From: Bauldia sp.
Lineage (GTDB): Bacteria > Pseudomonadota > Alphaproteobacteria > Rhizobiales > Kaistiaceae
Length of the DNA stretch: 64,000 nt
Reading direction: 5' to 3'
NCBI GenBank assembly: GCA_037200845.1
Contig: JBBCGQ010000001.1
Location: 2,740,237 to 2,804,236, forward strand
Below, piece after piece: positions 9,381 to 16,977 of this stretch. The notes under the pieces were generated by a model. It saw nothing but the letters and a program-made list of their open reading frames with translations, did no database searches and had not been told where the DNA came from. A program made the position numbers and the translations under genes. How positions within the stretch are numbered: position 1 is the first letter of the stretch; every line of letters starts with the position of its first letter.

Positions 9381-9991
9381 GCGCGACCTTCCCTGTATTG
9401 CTCGACGGCTACACCGACCTCCCGCCGGGCAAGATCGCCAACGTCGTGACGTTCCTGGAGATGACGGAGCCGCCGGCGACCGTCACTGCCCCGGCCGGCT
9501 TCGCGGTGGCTGTAGCGCGGCGGCCGGACCCGGCGGCGTTTCTCGCGCTCTACCGGCGCATCGGCGAAACCTGGCTGTGGACCTCGCGCGCCGCGATGCC
9601 GCCCGCCGAGCTCGCCGCGCTGCTCGCACTGCCGACGACCGAGATGCTGACGCTGGAAAAAGACGGCGCCGCGATCGGGCTGGTGGAGCTGGATTATTCC
9701 GTGCCGGGCGACGTCGAGATCGTCACCTTCGGCGTGGTGCCGGAGGCGATGGGCACCGGCGCGGCGCAGATCATGATGGGGGGAACGCTGGCGCGGATTT
9801 TCGGCGGCGGCGCGGCGCGCGTGTGGCTGCACACGTGCACCTTCGACCACCCGCGCGCGCTGGGCTTCTATCGCCGCAACGGCTTCCGTCCCTACAAATT
9901 CGCGATCGAAGTATCGGACGATCCCCGCAGGACCGGCCACCTGCCGGTCACCGCGGGCCCGCACGTTCCGCTGATAGGCAATCGGCCGTAG
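9377..9991 (+). CDS. GNAT family N-acetyltransferase
   Basis: 204-residue acetyltransferase-like protein. The GNAT fold is indicated by the strand VEIVTFGVVPEAMGTGAAQIMM, which corresponds to motif A around the acetyl-CoA pyrophosphate loop (here EAMGTGAA rather than the full Q/RxxGxG/A), and by the terminal HPRALGFYRRNGFRPYK, the usual motif B. Substrate unknown. The ATGA overlap with the DUF3572 gene suggests coexpression. Confidence 0.8.
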   Translation: MSATFPVLLDGYTDLPPGKIANVVTFLEMTEPPATVTAPAGFAVAVARRPDPAAFLALYRRIGETWLWTSRAAMPPAELAALLALPTTEMLTLEKDGAAIGLVELDYSVPGDVEIVTFGVVPEAMGTGAAQIMMGGTLARIFGGGAARVWLHTCTFDHPRALGFYRRNGFRPYKFAIEVSDDPRRTGHLPVTAGPHVPLIGNRP

Positions 9992-10007
9992 GCATTCGGC
10001 AATCGAA
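9976..10007. repeat. GGCAATCGG-type short repeat
   Basis: Two adjacent copies of a short motif, aggcaatcggcc and ggcattcggcaatcg, straddle the stop codon of the acetyltransferase gene. The second is repeated exactly after ctrA (11572-11586), and the inverse (cgattgcc) occurs at 11626-11640. This looks like a small dispersed intergenic repeat. Confidence 0.5.
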
Positions 10008-10038
10008 GCAGCGTGTCGCCTATTGCCGGATGCCGCCG

Positions 10039-10416
10039 CTACGCGTGCGCCGCCGCGCCATGCGGCGTGTGCTTGGCGTCGTTCGCCTGGTCGCGCTCGG
10101 CAATGGCTTCCGCCTTCTCGAGCTCGGCCACCGCCTCGTCGTGGGCGGCCTTGGCCGCGGCGAGCTGATCCTTCAGCGCGCGCTCCGACGCAGTGAGGTT
10201 GTCGCGGCGCTGCGTCGCCGCCTTGGCGAACGTCGGATAGGCGAAGTGCCCGGCATCGTGGATGCCGCTCCGCTCCTGCTCCGCCATCACCTGGTCGTTC
10301 AGTTCCTTCGCCATCCGGTCGAATTCGCCGATCATGGCTTCGATCTGCGTCACCTGGCGGCGCTTTTCTTCGACCTGAAAACGCTTCAGCCGAAGCGTGC
10401 CCTCGCGCGATTTCAT
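10039..10416 (-). CDS. fliJ: Probable flagellar export protein FliJ
   Basis: 125-residue coiled-coil protein beginning MKSREGTLRLKRFQVEEKRRQV, which resembles rhizobial FliJ, the soluble chaperone/escort and stalk of the flagellar type III export ATPase FliI. Almost the whole chain is predicted helical and highly charged. In many Alphaproteobacteria fliJ lies next to ctrA, in divergent orientation, as here; fliI itself is not in the window. The sequence alone is not very diagnostic, so the call rests partly on position. Confidence 0.75.
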   Translation of the reverse strand: MKSREGTLRLKRFQVEEKRRQVTQIEAMIGEFDRMAKELNDQVMAEQERSGIHDAGHFAYPTFAKAATQRRDNLTASERALKDQLAAAKAAHDEAVAELEKAEAIAERDQANDAKHTPHGAAAHA

Positions 10417-10622
10417 CGCACCCTACTCCCTACTCTGGACCGGACGGATACAGCGCCCGGCTACGCGACTTCCGAATTTCCGCGGGATTACCGGCGTTCA
10501 CGCGCTTTTCATGAAGAGAGGCGCGCCGCCGGTAACCTTTCATTTACGTCTAGCGTTAATCATGGGCCTCGATCGCTTAATTCGAGGTAAATCCGCGCCG
10601 ACAATCTCGGTAGGATTTCCCC

Positions 10623-10800
10623 GAGTCCTGTGAATCGCTTAGCGGAGTTTCTTCAAGCTGGTTAAGAGCCAGTTGCGTGACAGAAATAGCCGCTTGGTCA
10701 AACAAGTATGAAGGTTCGCCTAGACTTTCGATTAATTCGCTTGTCCTGTGGAATCAGAGTTTGTTAACCACTGGCGAGTAACTTGGCGAATCGGGGTTAA
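10623..10800 (+). promoter_or_regulatory. ctrA upstream region with four GANTC sites and TTAACC half-sites
   Basis: The 447-base gap between fliJ and ctrA contains four GANTC motifs (10623 gagtc, 10632 gaatc, 10751 gaatc, 10788 gaatc), the target of the cell-cycle methyltransferase CcrM. It also has TTAACC-type CtrA half-sites at 10764 and 10797, with further TTAA at 10556, 10577, 10662 and 10732. No full TTAA-N7-TTAA box was found here. In Caulobacter the ctrA P1 promoter is controlled by methylation of such a GANTC site, so methylation-dependent and autoregulated expression is a reasonable inference. Confidence 0.6.
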
Positions 10801-10863
10801 CCGGGTGTTGTCGCGGCGTCTGGCGCCGCTAGTTCAACGCTCGGGAGAGCCAGGGGGATTGGC

Positions 10864-11565
10864 ATGCGAGTGCTTCTGATTGAGGACGACAGCGCCACGG
10901 CGCAGAGCATCGAACTGATGCTCAAGTCCGAAAACTTTAATGTCTACACGACGGACCTCGGTGAAGAGGGCGTCGACCTTGGCAAGCTCTACGACTACGA
11001 CATCATCCTTCTCGACCTGAACCTCCCCGATATGAGCGGGTACGAGGTGCTGCGCACGCTCCGCGTCGCCAAGGTCAAGACTCCGATCCTGATCCTTTCC
11101 GGCCTCGCCGGCATCGAGGACAAGGTGCGCGGCCTGGGCTTCGGCGCCGACGACTACATGACCAAGCCGTTCCACAAGGACGAGCTGGTCGCCCGCATCC
11201 ACGCCATCGTCCGCCGCTCGAAGGGCCACGCCCAGTCGGTCATCACCACCGGCGACCTGACGGTGAACCTCGATACCAAGACCGTCGAAGTGAACGCCCA
11301 GCGCGTCCATCTCACCGGCAAGGAATACCAGATGCTGGAGCTGCTCTCGCTCCGCAAGGGCACGACGCTGACCAAGGAGATGTTCCTCAACCATCTTTAC
11401 GGCGGCATGGACGAGCCCGAACTCAAGATCATCGACGTGTTCATCTGCAAGCTGCGCAAGAAGCTCGCGGCGGCGACGGGTGGCCAGAACTACATCGAGA
11501 CGGTCTGGGGCCGCGGCTACGTGCTGCGCGAACCGGACGGCGCGGAGATACGCGAAAGCGCGTAG
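10864..11565 (+). CDS. ctrA: Cell-cycle master response regulator CtrA
   Basis: 233-residue OmpR-type response regulator. CtrA~P binds TTAA-N7-TTAA boxes, controls flagellar, division and methyltransferase genes and, in Caulobacter, blocks the replication origin. The receiver has the acidic residues EDD at 7-9, phospho-acceptor Asp51 ([11 protein letters not shown]) and the Lys of TKPF; the winged-helix DNA-binding domain includes the hallmark [12 protein letters not shown] and [14 protein letters not shown]. The tail is short and ends in Ser-Ala, whereas Caulobacter CtrA ends in AA, part of the ClpXP signal. The cognate phosphotransferase gene chpT lies about 700 bases downstream. Confidence 0.97.
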   Translation: MRVLLIEDDSATAQSIELMLKSENFNVYTTDLGEEGVDLGKLYDYDIILLDLNLPDMSGYEVLRTLRVAKVKTPILILSGLAGIEDKVRGLGFGADDYMTKPFHKDELVARIHAIVRRSKGHAQSVITTGDLTVNLDTKTVEVNAQRVHLTGKEYQMLELLSLRKGTTLTKEMFLNHLYGGMDEPELKIIDVFICKLRKKLAAATGGQNYIETVWGRGYVLREPDGAEIRESA

Positions 11566-11569
11566 CCGA

Positions 11570-11640
11570 GGCATTCGGCAATCGGCATCAGGCAGTCGAA
11601 CGCAGGTTCGGCTGCCTTTTCGTTTTCCGATTGCCGATTG
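11570..11640 (+). terminator. ctrA terminator nested in GGCAATCGG repeats
   Basis: An 11-bp stem (ggcagtcgaac / gttcggctgcc, with one G-T pair) at 11591-11616 is followed by ttttcgtttt. The hairpin is flanked by an inverted pair ggcaatcgg (11577) and ccgattgcc (11627), extending the palindrome. It lies 25 bases after the ctrA stop and, read the other way, behind the convergent receiver-protein gene. Confidence 0.75.
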
Positions 11641-11661
11641 CCTGCTGGCGACTGCCCTGTC

Positions 11662-12027
11662 CTACAGCATCCCGACTTCGTGAAGCTTCGTCTCGACCGC
11701 GACCCGGTCGAACGGCTTCAGGATGTATTCGTCGGCCCCTGCCCGGAGCGCACGGGCGATCTGGGCGACGTCGGCTTCCGAGGCGCAGAAGACGACCTTG
11801 GGCTGGCGGCCGAGGTCCATCTGGCGGAGGCTCGCCAGGAACTCCAGCCCGTCCATCACCGGCAGGTGCCAGTCGAGCAGGATCATGTCGGGCATCGAGC
11901 GGCGGCAGGCTTCCAGCGCCGCGCGGCCGTCCTCGGCCTCCGAGACGGAGAAATCGAAATCTTCGAGGATCCTCCGCGCCACTTTGCGGATGACGCTGGA
12001 GTCGTCGACGATCAGGCAATGGCGCAT
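11662..12027 (-). CDS. CheY-like single-domain response regulator
   Basis: 121-residue receiver-only protein. It has the acidic pair DD (residues 8-9), phospho-acceptor Asp52 (LLDWHLPVMDG) and Lys in ILKPF; no output domain. It lies just downstream of chpT on the same strand, separated only by a repeat element. In rhizobia a CheY-like receiver of this kind often sits beside chpT, so it may be an additional phosphoryl acceptor of that phosphotransferase or a motility regulator; this is inference. The start was placed at MRHCLIVDD, next to the receiver core, rather than at the upstream in-frame codon. Confidence 0.85.
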   Translation of the reverse strand: MRHCLIVDDSSVIRKVARRILEDFDFSVSEAEDGRAALEACRRSMPDMILLDWHLPVMDGLEFLASLRQMDLGRQPKVVFCASEADVAQIARALRAGADEYILKPFDRVAVETKLHEVGML

Positions 12028-12126
12028 GGCGAACCCCTTCGCGAATTGCCCGCCGAGCCTATGCCGCAACTGTTAACGGGGATTGAAGGATTGGTTGCCG
12101 ACTTCCCGCTTGCGGAAGGATGAGGC

Positions 12127-12264
12127 ACACCCCTCCCCAAAACGCCTTCGGCGTTTTGACCCTCCCGCAAGGGGAGGGTTCGTTCCGCTGCGCGACCTGA
12201 ACTCCACTTGAGCCCTCCCCTTGCGGGAGGGCCAAAACCGCAAAGCGGTTTTGGGGAGGGGTGT
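12127..12264. repeat. BIME-like palindromic element, copy A
   Basis: A 138-base near-palindrome with terminal inverted repeat acacccctccccaaaa. Each arm of about 52 bases contains two small hairpins (aaaacgcc/ggcgtttt and ccctccc/ggggaggg), and the arms are separated by a spacer ending in ctccacttga. The same arrangement recurs at 15806, 26286 and 40376. It lies between chpT and the receiver gene and could act on their transcript as an RNA hairpin. Confidence 0.85.
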
Positions 12265-12287
12265 CTCTCCTCCACTGTGTCGTCGCG

Positions 12288-12947
12288 CTACGCCGCCGCC
12301 GCCGCCGCGATAAAATTGGCCTCCACCACCACGTCCTCGCCGTCGAGCTTGGCGCTGATCGCCATGCCGCACACCCGCGCCAGCGCGCCGGTGTAGTACG
12401 CCTGCACCGACTGGGCATCGACCGGCACGCCGGCAATATCGCCCGGCACCAGTTTCTCGAACGCCGGCGGCACGCGGGCTGACGGCCCGGATGAGCGCAG
12501 GATAAACTTCGGCGGGGCGTGGCCCTCGACCGTCACCTTGACCAGGCCGCCGCGCGGGATGGCGGTGGCGGCGAGCAGGATCAGGTTGAGCAGCAGCTTG
12601 ACCAGATTCTTCGGCATCAGGACGCGCGGGGATTCCCATGCGAACTCCGCCTTCTCGCCCTGCATGTAGCCGCGCGCCACCTTCTCGGCATCGGCGAGGT
12701 CGATCTCGGCCCCGGCCGACCCGGCTGCGCCGAACGCAAGGCGGGCGAACTGCAGCTTGGCCGACGCCTGGGTAGCGCTCTTGCGGATCAGCGTGAACGC
12801 GAACTCGCGCATCTCCTCGCCGTTGTCCTCGTCCAGCACCTCAAGCCCGTTGATGATGGCGCCGACCGGCGAGATGATGTCGTGGCAGACCCGGCTGCAG
12901 AGGAGCGCTGCAAGATCGAGCGCCTCGAGTTCGACCTTGTCGGCCAA
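12288..12947 (-). CDS. chpT: Histidine phosphotransferase ChpT
   Basis: 219-residue phosphotransferase that passes phosphate from the hybrid kinase CckA to CtrA and CpdR. The phosphorylated His22 lies in the H-box SRVCHDIISPVGAIINGLEVL; the C-terminal part is a degenerate histidine-kinase-like ATPase fold that in ChpT does not bind ATP. I chose a TTG start at 12947 because it is preceded by a strong Shine-Dalgarno sequence (ggagggg, six-base spacing); an ATG 45 bases upstream (12992) lacks one and would add a non-conserved extension. GANTC occurs at 12960-12964. Located near ctrA and eipA. Confidence 0.88.
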   Translation of the reverse strand: MADKVELEALDLAALLCSRVCHDIISPVGAIINGLEVLDEDNGEEMREFAFTLIRKSATQASAKLQFARLAFGAAGSAGAEIDLADAEKVARGYMQGEKAEFAWESPRVLMPKNLVKLLLNLILLAATAIPRGGLVKVTVEGHAPPKFILRSSGPSARVPPAFEKLVPGDIAGVPVDAQSVQAYYTGALARVCGMAISAKLDGEDVVVEANFIAAAAAA

Positions 12948-13111
12948 TTTCGTCCCCTCCGAATCGCGGATGTAGCTGGTATTGCCGGGCATACACTGGG
13001 GTTTTCGCCCTGCCAACCACGGGAAATTGTGTCTCCCAGCGGACATTCGTCTGCCTTCATTTTCGCTAGAATGGCAGCCTCGAATCGTTTCCCCCGGCCC
13101 GGAGCCAAACC

Positions 13112-13678
13112 ATGACCCGACCGCTCGGCGCGCTTGCCGCTCTCGCCTTTGCCTTCCTCGCTCTCACCGGAGCGGCAGCGCCCGCTTCCGCCGCCGGCCA
13201 GTATTCGGCCGACGAGCTGGTCGCCGAGGGCCATCATTTCTTCGGCGGCGTCAGCCAGGGCCTCGCCTCGATCGTCGAGAAGGCGGTGTCGAGGTACGGT
13301 CTCCCCAACGGCTACATCCTCGGGCAGGAAGGCTCCGGCGCCTTCGTCGGCGGCCTGCGCTACGGCGAGGGCCTGCTCAACACCAAGAACGCCGGCTCCC
13401 ATAACGTCTTCTGGCAGGGCCCGTCGATCGGCGCCGACTTCGGCGGCAACGGCGATCGCGTCATGATGCTGGTCTACAATCTGCCCGACGTCAGCGCCCT
13501 CTACACCCGCTTCTTCGGCGTCGCCGGTTCGGCCTACGTCGTCGCCGGCTTCGGCATGACGGTGCTGTCCAGCCGCAACATCTTCGTGGTGCCGATCGTC
13601 TCCGGCGTCGGCGCACGGCTCGGCGTGAATCTGTCCTACCTGAAGTTCACCGATCACCCGACCTGGAACCCGTTTTAG
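13112..13678 (+). CDS. eipA: DUF1134 envelope protein (EipA-type)
   Basis: 188-residue exported protein of the DUF1134 family. It begins with a signal peptide ending near ASAAGQYS and continues with the conserved glycine-rich domain (FFGGVSQGLASIVEKAVSRYG, then GAFVGGLRYGEG, GPSIGADFGGNG). In Brucella the homologue EipA is a small periplasmic barrel needed for resistance to envelope stress and is a CtrA target. Here it is divergent from chpT with 164 bases between; I see a GANTC at 13082-13086 but no TTAA-N7-TTAA box in that gap, so direct CtrA control is not shown by the sequence. Confidence 0.85.
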   Translation: MTRPLGALAALAFAFLALTGAAAPASAAGQYSADELVAEGHHFFGGVSQGLASIVEKAVSRYGLPNGYILGQEGSGAFVGGLRYGEGLLNTKNAGSHNVFWQGPSIGADFGGNGDRVMMLVYNLPDVSALYTRFFGVAGSAYVVAGFGMTVLSSRNIFVVPIVSGVGARLGVNLSYLKFTDHPTWNPF

Positions 13679-13813
13679 ACGGAAGCCGGCTAAGCCGGCG
13701 CCACCCTCCCGCCGCCCACCGAAATTAATCTTCGGCGGCATGGGAATTTTCACCAATTGGTGAGATGGTCAGGTGCGGCCTCGCGTTGCTATTGGGGCTG
13801 GGAGACGGGCTAA

Positions 13814-15781
13814 GTGATCCAGGCGGCAATGTATTTCGCGCTCGGCTTGCTGACGGCAGGCCTGCTCGCGCTCTTGGTCACGCCGGCGATTCTCCGCCGC
13901 GCCGCGCGCCTGACGCGCGCCCGGGTCGAGGCGACGGTGCCCATGACCCGCGCCGAGATCGAGGCCGACAAGGACCAGCTCCGCGCCAATTTCGCGATTG
14001 CCAACCGGCGCCTGGAAATGGACGCCGGGCGGCTCAAGGAAAAGCTCGCCGAGGAGATCATCGAGGTCAACCGGCGGCGCGACGAGATCGCCATCCTGAC
14101 CCGCAACAAAGCGGTGCTGACCGACTCGGTCGCCGGCCTCGAGGAGCGCGTCGCGGAGCTGACCGGCGCGCTCGCGACCAGCGAGGCCAAGCTCGCCACT
14201 GCCCACGTCGAGATCGCGGCGCGCGACCAGAAACTTGCCGAAGGCGCCGCCGCGCTCGCTTCCATCCAGGTCAGCCTCGGCGCCAGCCAGGCGCGCACCG
14301 AGGAGCACCGTCTCGAGCTCGCCGCCCGCGCCGCCGACATCGAACAGCTCACCGATAACCTTGCGGCGATGACGGAAGCCGAAGCCGACACCGCCGCCGC
14401 GCGCGACAAGCTCGCCGCCGAGATCGCGCTGGAGCGCGACCGCCTGATCGCCGAGCAGAAGCGCGCCGAGGGCCTCGCCGCCGGCCTCGAGGCGCTGCAA
14501 TCGGAGCGCGGCGGACGCATCGCCGACCTCGAGCGCGCCGCCGCCCAGATGAAGGTGCTGGAAGCCGACCTCGCCGCCGAGAAGATGCGCCGCGAGGCGC
14601 TGTCGGCCGAGGGCGAGGCGCTGAAGGCGGAACGCACCGTCCGCGCCGGCGACATCGAACGCCAGACGGCGACGCTCGCCGCGCTGGAAGCCCGCATCGC
14701 CGGCGAGGAGAAGCAGCGCGTCGCGCTGGCCGCCGAGATCAAGGCGCGCGAGGCCGACATTGCCGCCGAGCGCAGCCGCGCCGAGGCGATGGCGCGCGAG
14801 ATGGAGAAACTCGCCGCCGACCGCGCGGCGCGCGAAGCCGACATCGAAAAACACGTCGCCGGCATCAAGGCGCTGGAAGCCACGATCGCCGCCGAGCAGG
14901 GTCGCCGCGAGGCGCTTGCTGCGGAACTCGACGGCGTCCGCACCGAGCGCAACCAGCACGGCACGGAACTGGAACGCCGCGCGGCCGCGCTGTCCGCACT
15001 GGAAAAGGACATCGCCGGCGAACGGACGCGGCGCGAGGCGCTCGCCGCCGAGATCGAACGCATCAAGGCCGAGCACGGCAAGGTCGCCGGCGAACTGGAC
15101 GGCGCCCGCAACGCGCACGGCGAGCAGAGCGCCGAACTGCAGCGCCGGGTCGCCGCGCTGGCCGCGATGGAAGAGGACATGGCGCGCGGACGGGCCGAGC
15201 GCGCGGCGCTCGCCGCCGAGATCGAGCGCATCAAGGAAGAGCGCGGCCGGGTCGGCGCCGAACTTGCCGAGCGCGCCAGCCAGATCGCCGAGCTGAACGT
15301 GCGCCTCGCGACCGAGTCAGGCCGCCACGACGAACTCCGCCAGGTGCTGACCACCGCCGAGGCGGCGCTCGCCAAGTCGCACGCCGAGGCCGAGGCGCTC
15401 AAGGAACGCCACCAGGCCGACGTCATGGCCGAGGGCGACAACTACCGCAAGGCGATGGCGGCGAACGACAGCGAGAAGCAGGACCTGGCGCTGCGGCTTT
15501 CGGCGCTGGAAGACGACTACGCCGCGCTCCGCGCCGAGAACACCGAGCTCCGCAAGGTCGCGGGCGCCGAGTGGGAAAGCGAGCGCGAGGAAAACCGGCG
15601 CCTGCGCGAACGCCTGAACGAGATCGCCGCCGGCGTCGTGCGCCTGACGCAGGCGATGGCGAGCGACACGCCGGCAGCGGCCGCCCCGGCCGAGACGCGT
15701 CCCGCGGCCGCCGAATCCGCCGACGGCGGATCGCTGAAGGATCGCCTGCGCGCAGTGCAGCGGGCGGGCACGCGGCACTAG
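13814..15781 (+). CDS. Membrane-anchored coiled-coil protein with 42-residue repeats
   Basis: 655-residue protein of unknown function. Residues 6-27 form one transmembrane helix; residues 28-100 are basic and helical; the rest is nearly continuous coiled coil. Residues 217-503 are a tandem array of 42-residue units (starts at 217, 259, 322, 364, 462), with a 21-residue half unit at 301 and a 56-residue unit at 406, all exact multiples of seven. The units start (R/E)R(E/A)ALAAE and carry ALEA or ALEK near the end. The tail is Ala/Pro-rich. No ATPase motif is present, so it is not an SMC. The GTG start follows ggagac; an ATG five codons later is possible. eipA is 136 bases upstream. Confidence 0.8.
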   Translation: MIQAAMYFALGLLTAGLLALLVTPAILRRAARLTRARVEATVPMTRAEIEADKDQLRANFAIANRRLEMDAGRLKEKLAEEIIEVNRRRDEIAILTRNKAVLTDSVAGLEERVAELTGALATSEAKLATAHVEIAARDQKLAEGAAALASIQVSLGASQARTEEHRLELAARAADIEQLTDNLAAMTEAEADTAAARDKLAAEIALERDRLIAEQKRAEGLAAGLEALQSERGGRIADLERAAAQMKVLEADLAAEKMRREALSAEGEALKAERTVRAGDIERQTATLAALEARIAGEEKQRVALAAEIKAREADIAAERSRAEAMAREMEKLAADRAAREADIEKHVAGIKALEATIAAEQGRREALAAELDGVRTERNQHGTELERRAAALSALEKDIAGERTRREALAAEIERIKAEHGKVAGELDGARNAHGEQSAELQRRVAALAAMEEDMARGRAERAALAAEIERIKEERGRVGAELAERASQIAELNVRLATESGRHDELRQVLTTAEAALAKSHAEAEALKERHQADVMAEGDNYRKAMAANDSEKQDLALRLSALEDDYAALRAENTELRKVAGAEWESEREENRRLRERLNEIAAGVVRLTQAMASDTPAAAAPAETRPAAAESADGGSLKDRLRAVQRAGTRH

Positions 15782-15805
15782 GCCGTCGGCAACGCACGCT
15801 GCGCA

Positions 15806-15945
15806 ACACCCCTCCCCAAAACGCCTTCGGCGTTTTGACCCTCCCACAAGGGGAGGGTTCAATCCCGCGGCACGGCCGAGTCTCCACTTGTTGAGCCCTC
15901 CCCTTGTGGGAGGGCCAAAACCGCATCGCGGTTTTGGGGAGGGGT
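15806..15945. repeat. BIME-like palindromic element, copy B
   Basis: Second copy of the element at 12127, here between the convergent coiled-coil gene and the VWA gene. Outer ends read acacccctcccc and ggggaggggt; the inner hairpins are aaaacgcc/ggcgtttt and ccctccc/ggggaggg in the left arm and aaaaccgc/gcggtttt in the right. The spacer again ends in ctccactt. Confidence 0.85.
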
Positions 15946-15972
15946 CTCTCCTGCTCGCGACGCGCCCCGCGC

Positions 15973-16779
15973 CTACCGGAAATCCAGCATGAACCCCGGC
16001 CGCGTCTTCTCCCCGACCGTGCAGTCGGCCTTGGGGCCGCCGCCGGCGACGTCCGCGGCGTTCATCACCTTCGCCGGCAGGCCGGAGATTTCCGTCACCA
16101 GCTTGCGCCGTATCGCGGTCTCGAAATTGGCGGCGTCGGTGACCGCGATCATGAACGCTCCGGGGCCGCCGATGACGCAGTCCTCGTAGTACTGGTCGAG
16201 GTTAGGGATGCCGAAGGCGCTGGTCGTGAAGCTCGGGCGGATGACGATCGGCAGGCCGTTGATCGTGATGCCGCGGCCGACCACCCAGTCGCGCGTCGGC
16301 TCGATCGGGCGGCCGGCGTTATTGGGTCCGTCGCCGGAGACGTCGATCGCCTGGCGGTAGCTGGTGAAGCCGTTGTTGTCGAAGCGGCCGGCGGCGTAAT
16401 AGAGGCCGCTCGAGATCGAGGTGCCGGTTTCGCGGCTGATGGAGCCGGCGGAAAGCTTCTGCGCGAAAGTCTCCGCGTCGGCGGCGTTGGCGATCACCGT
16501 CCACGGCGCGATCATCACCTGAAAGCCCGGGCCGGCCCATTCGAAGTAGGTGACCGCAATGCGGCCGACGGCGCCGGACTGGATCGCCTGGATCACCTCC
16601 GGATGGCGGAAGGCGGCGACGTAGCCGTCGCGCTGCAACTGCTGCTCGCCGATGTCCATGGAGCGCGACACATCGACGGCGAGCACCAGCTCGAGGTCAA
16701 CCTCGGTGTCGGCAGCCGACGCCGGCGGCACGGTGAGCCCAAGTGTCAGAAGCGATGCCAGAAGGACAAGCCGACCCAT
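15973..16779 (-). CDS. Secreted DUF1194 (VWA-like) protein
   Basis: 268-residue protein with a signal peptide (cleavage near ASAADTEV) and a von Willebrand A-like domain of the DUF1194 family. The metal-ion-dependent adhesion site is visible as LAVDVSRSMD with the later Thr of ETGTSISSG and the Asp of DVSGDGPNN. Such proteins bind ligands through a divalent cation; the ligand of this family is unknown. The C-terminal segment contains a Cys pair. No operon partner; its downstream side carries a palindromic repeat and its upstream region (16780-16977) shows nothing obvious. Confidence 0.85.
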   Translation of the reverse strand: MGRLVLLASLLTLGLTVPPASAADTEVDLELVLAVDVSRSMDIGEQQLQRDGYVAAFRHPEVIQAIQSGAVGRIAVTYFEWAGPGFQVMIAPWTVIANAADAETFAQKLSAGSISRETGTSISSGLYYAAGRFDNNGFTSYRQAIDVSGDGPNNAGRPIEPTRDWVVGRGITINGLPIVIRPSFTTSAFGIPNLDQYYEDCVIGGPGAFMIAVTDAANFETAIRRKLVTEISGLPAKVMNAADVAGGGPKADCTVGEKTRPGFMLDFR

Positions 16780-16977
16780 GCGCTGAAGCCTCTCGCGCTC
16801 GAAATGTCCAGCCGCCCGGGGAAGATGCTAGCGCGTGCGCCGCAGGGCCGCCAGCGACGAGGCGCCGCGTTCACGCGCCATTGATCGGCGCGCCGAGGCT
16901 GGCCAGAACCGCGCCTCACCTGCTATCCGAGCGGAGGCGAAACTTCGCGCGCGGCGCGGGTTCAACGGAGAATTGGC

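Noticed and set aside
13814-15781. SMC or RecN-type chromosome protein
   Set aside because: Coiled coil only; no Walker A/B or ABC signature, and it has a membrane anchor.
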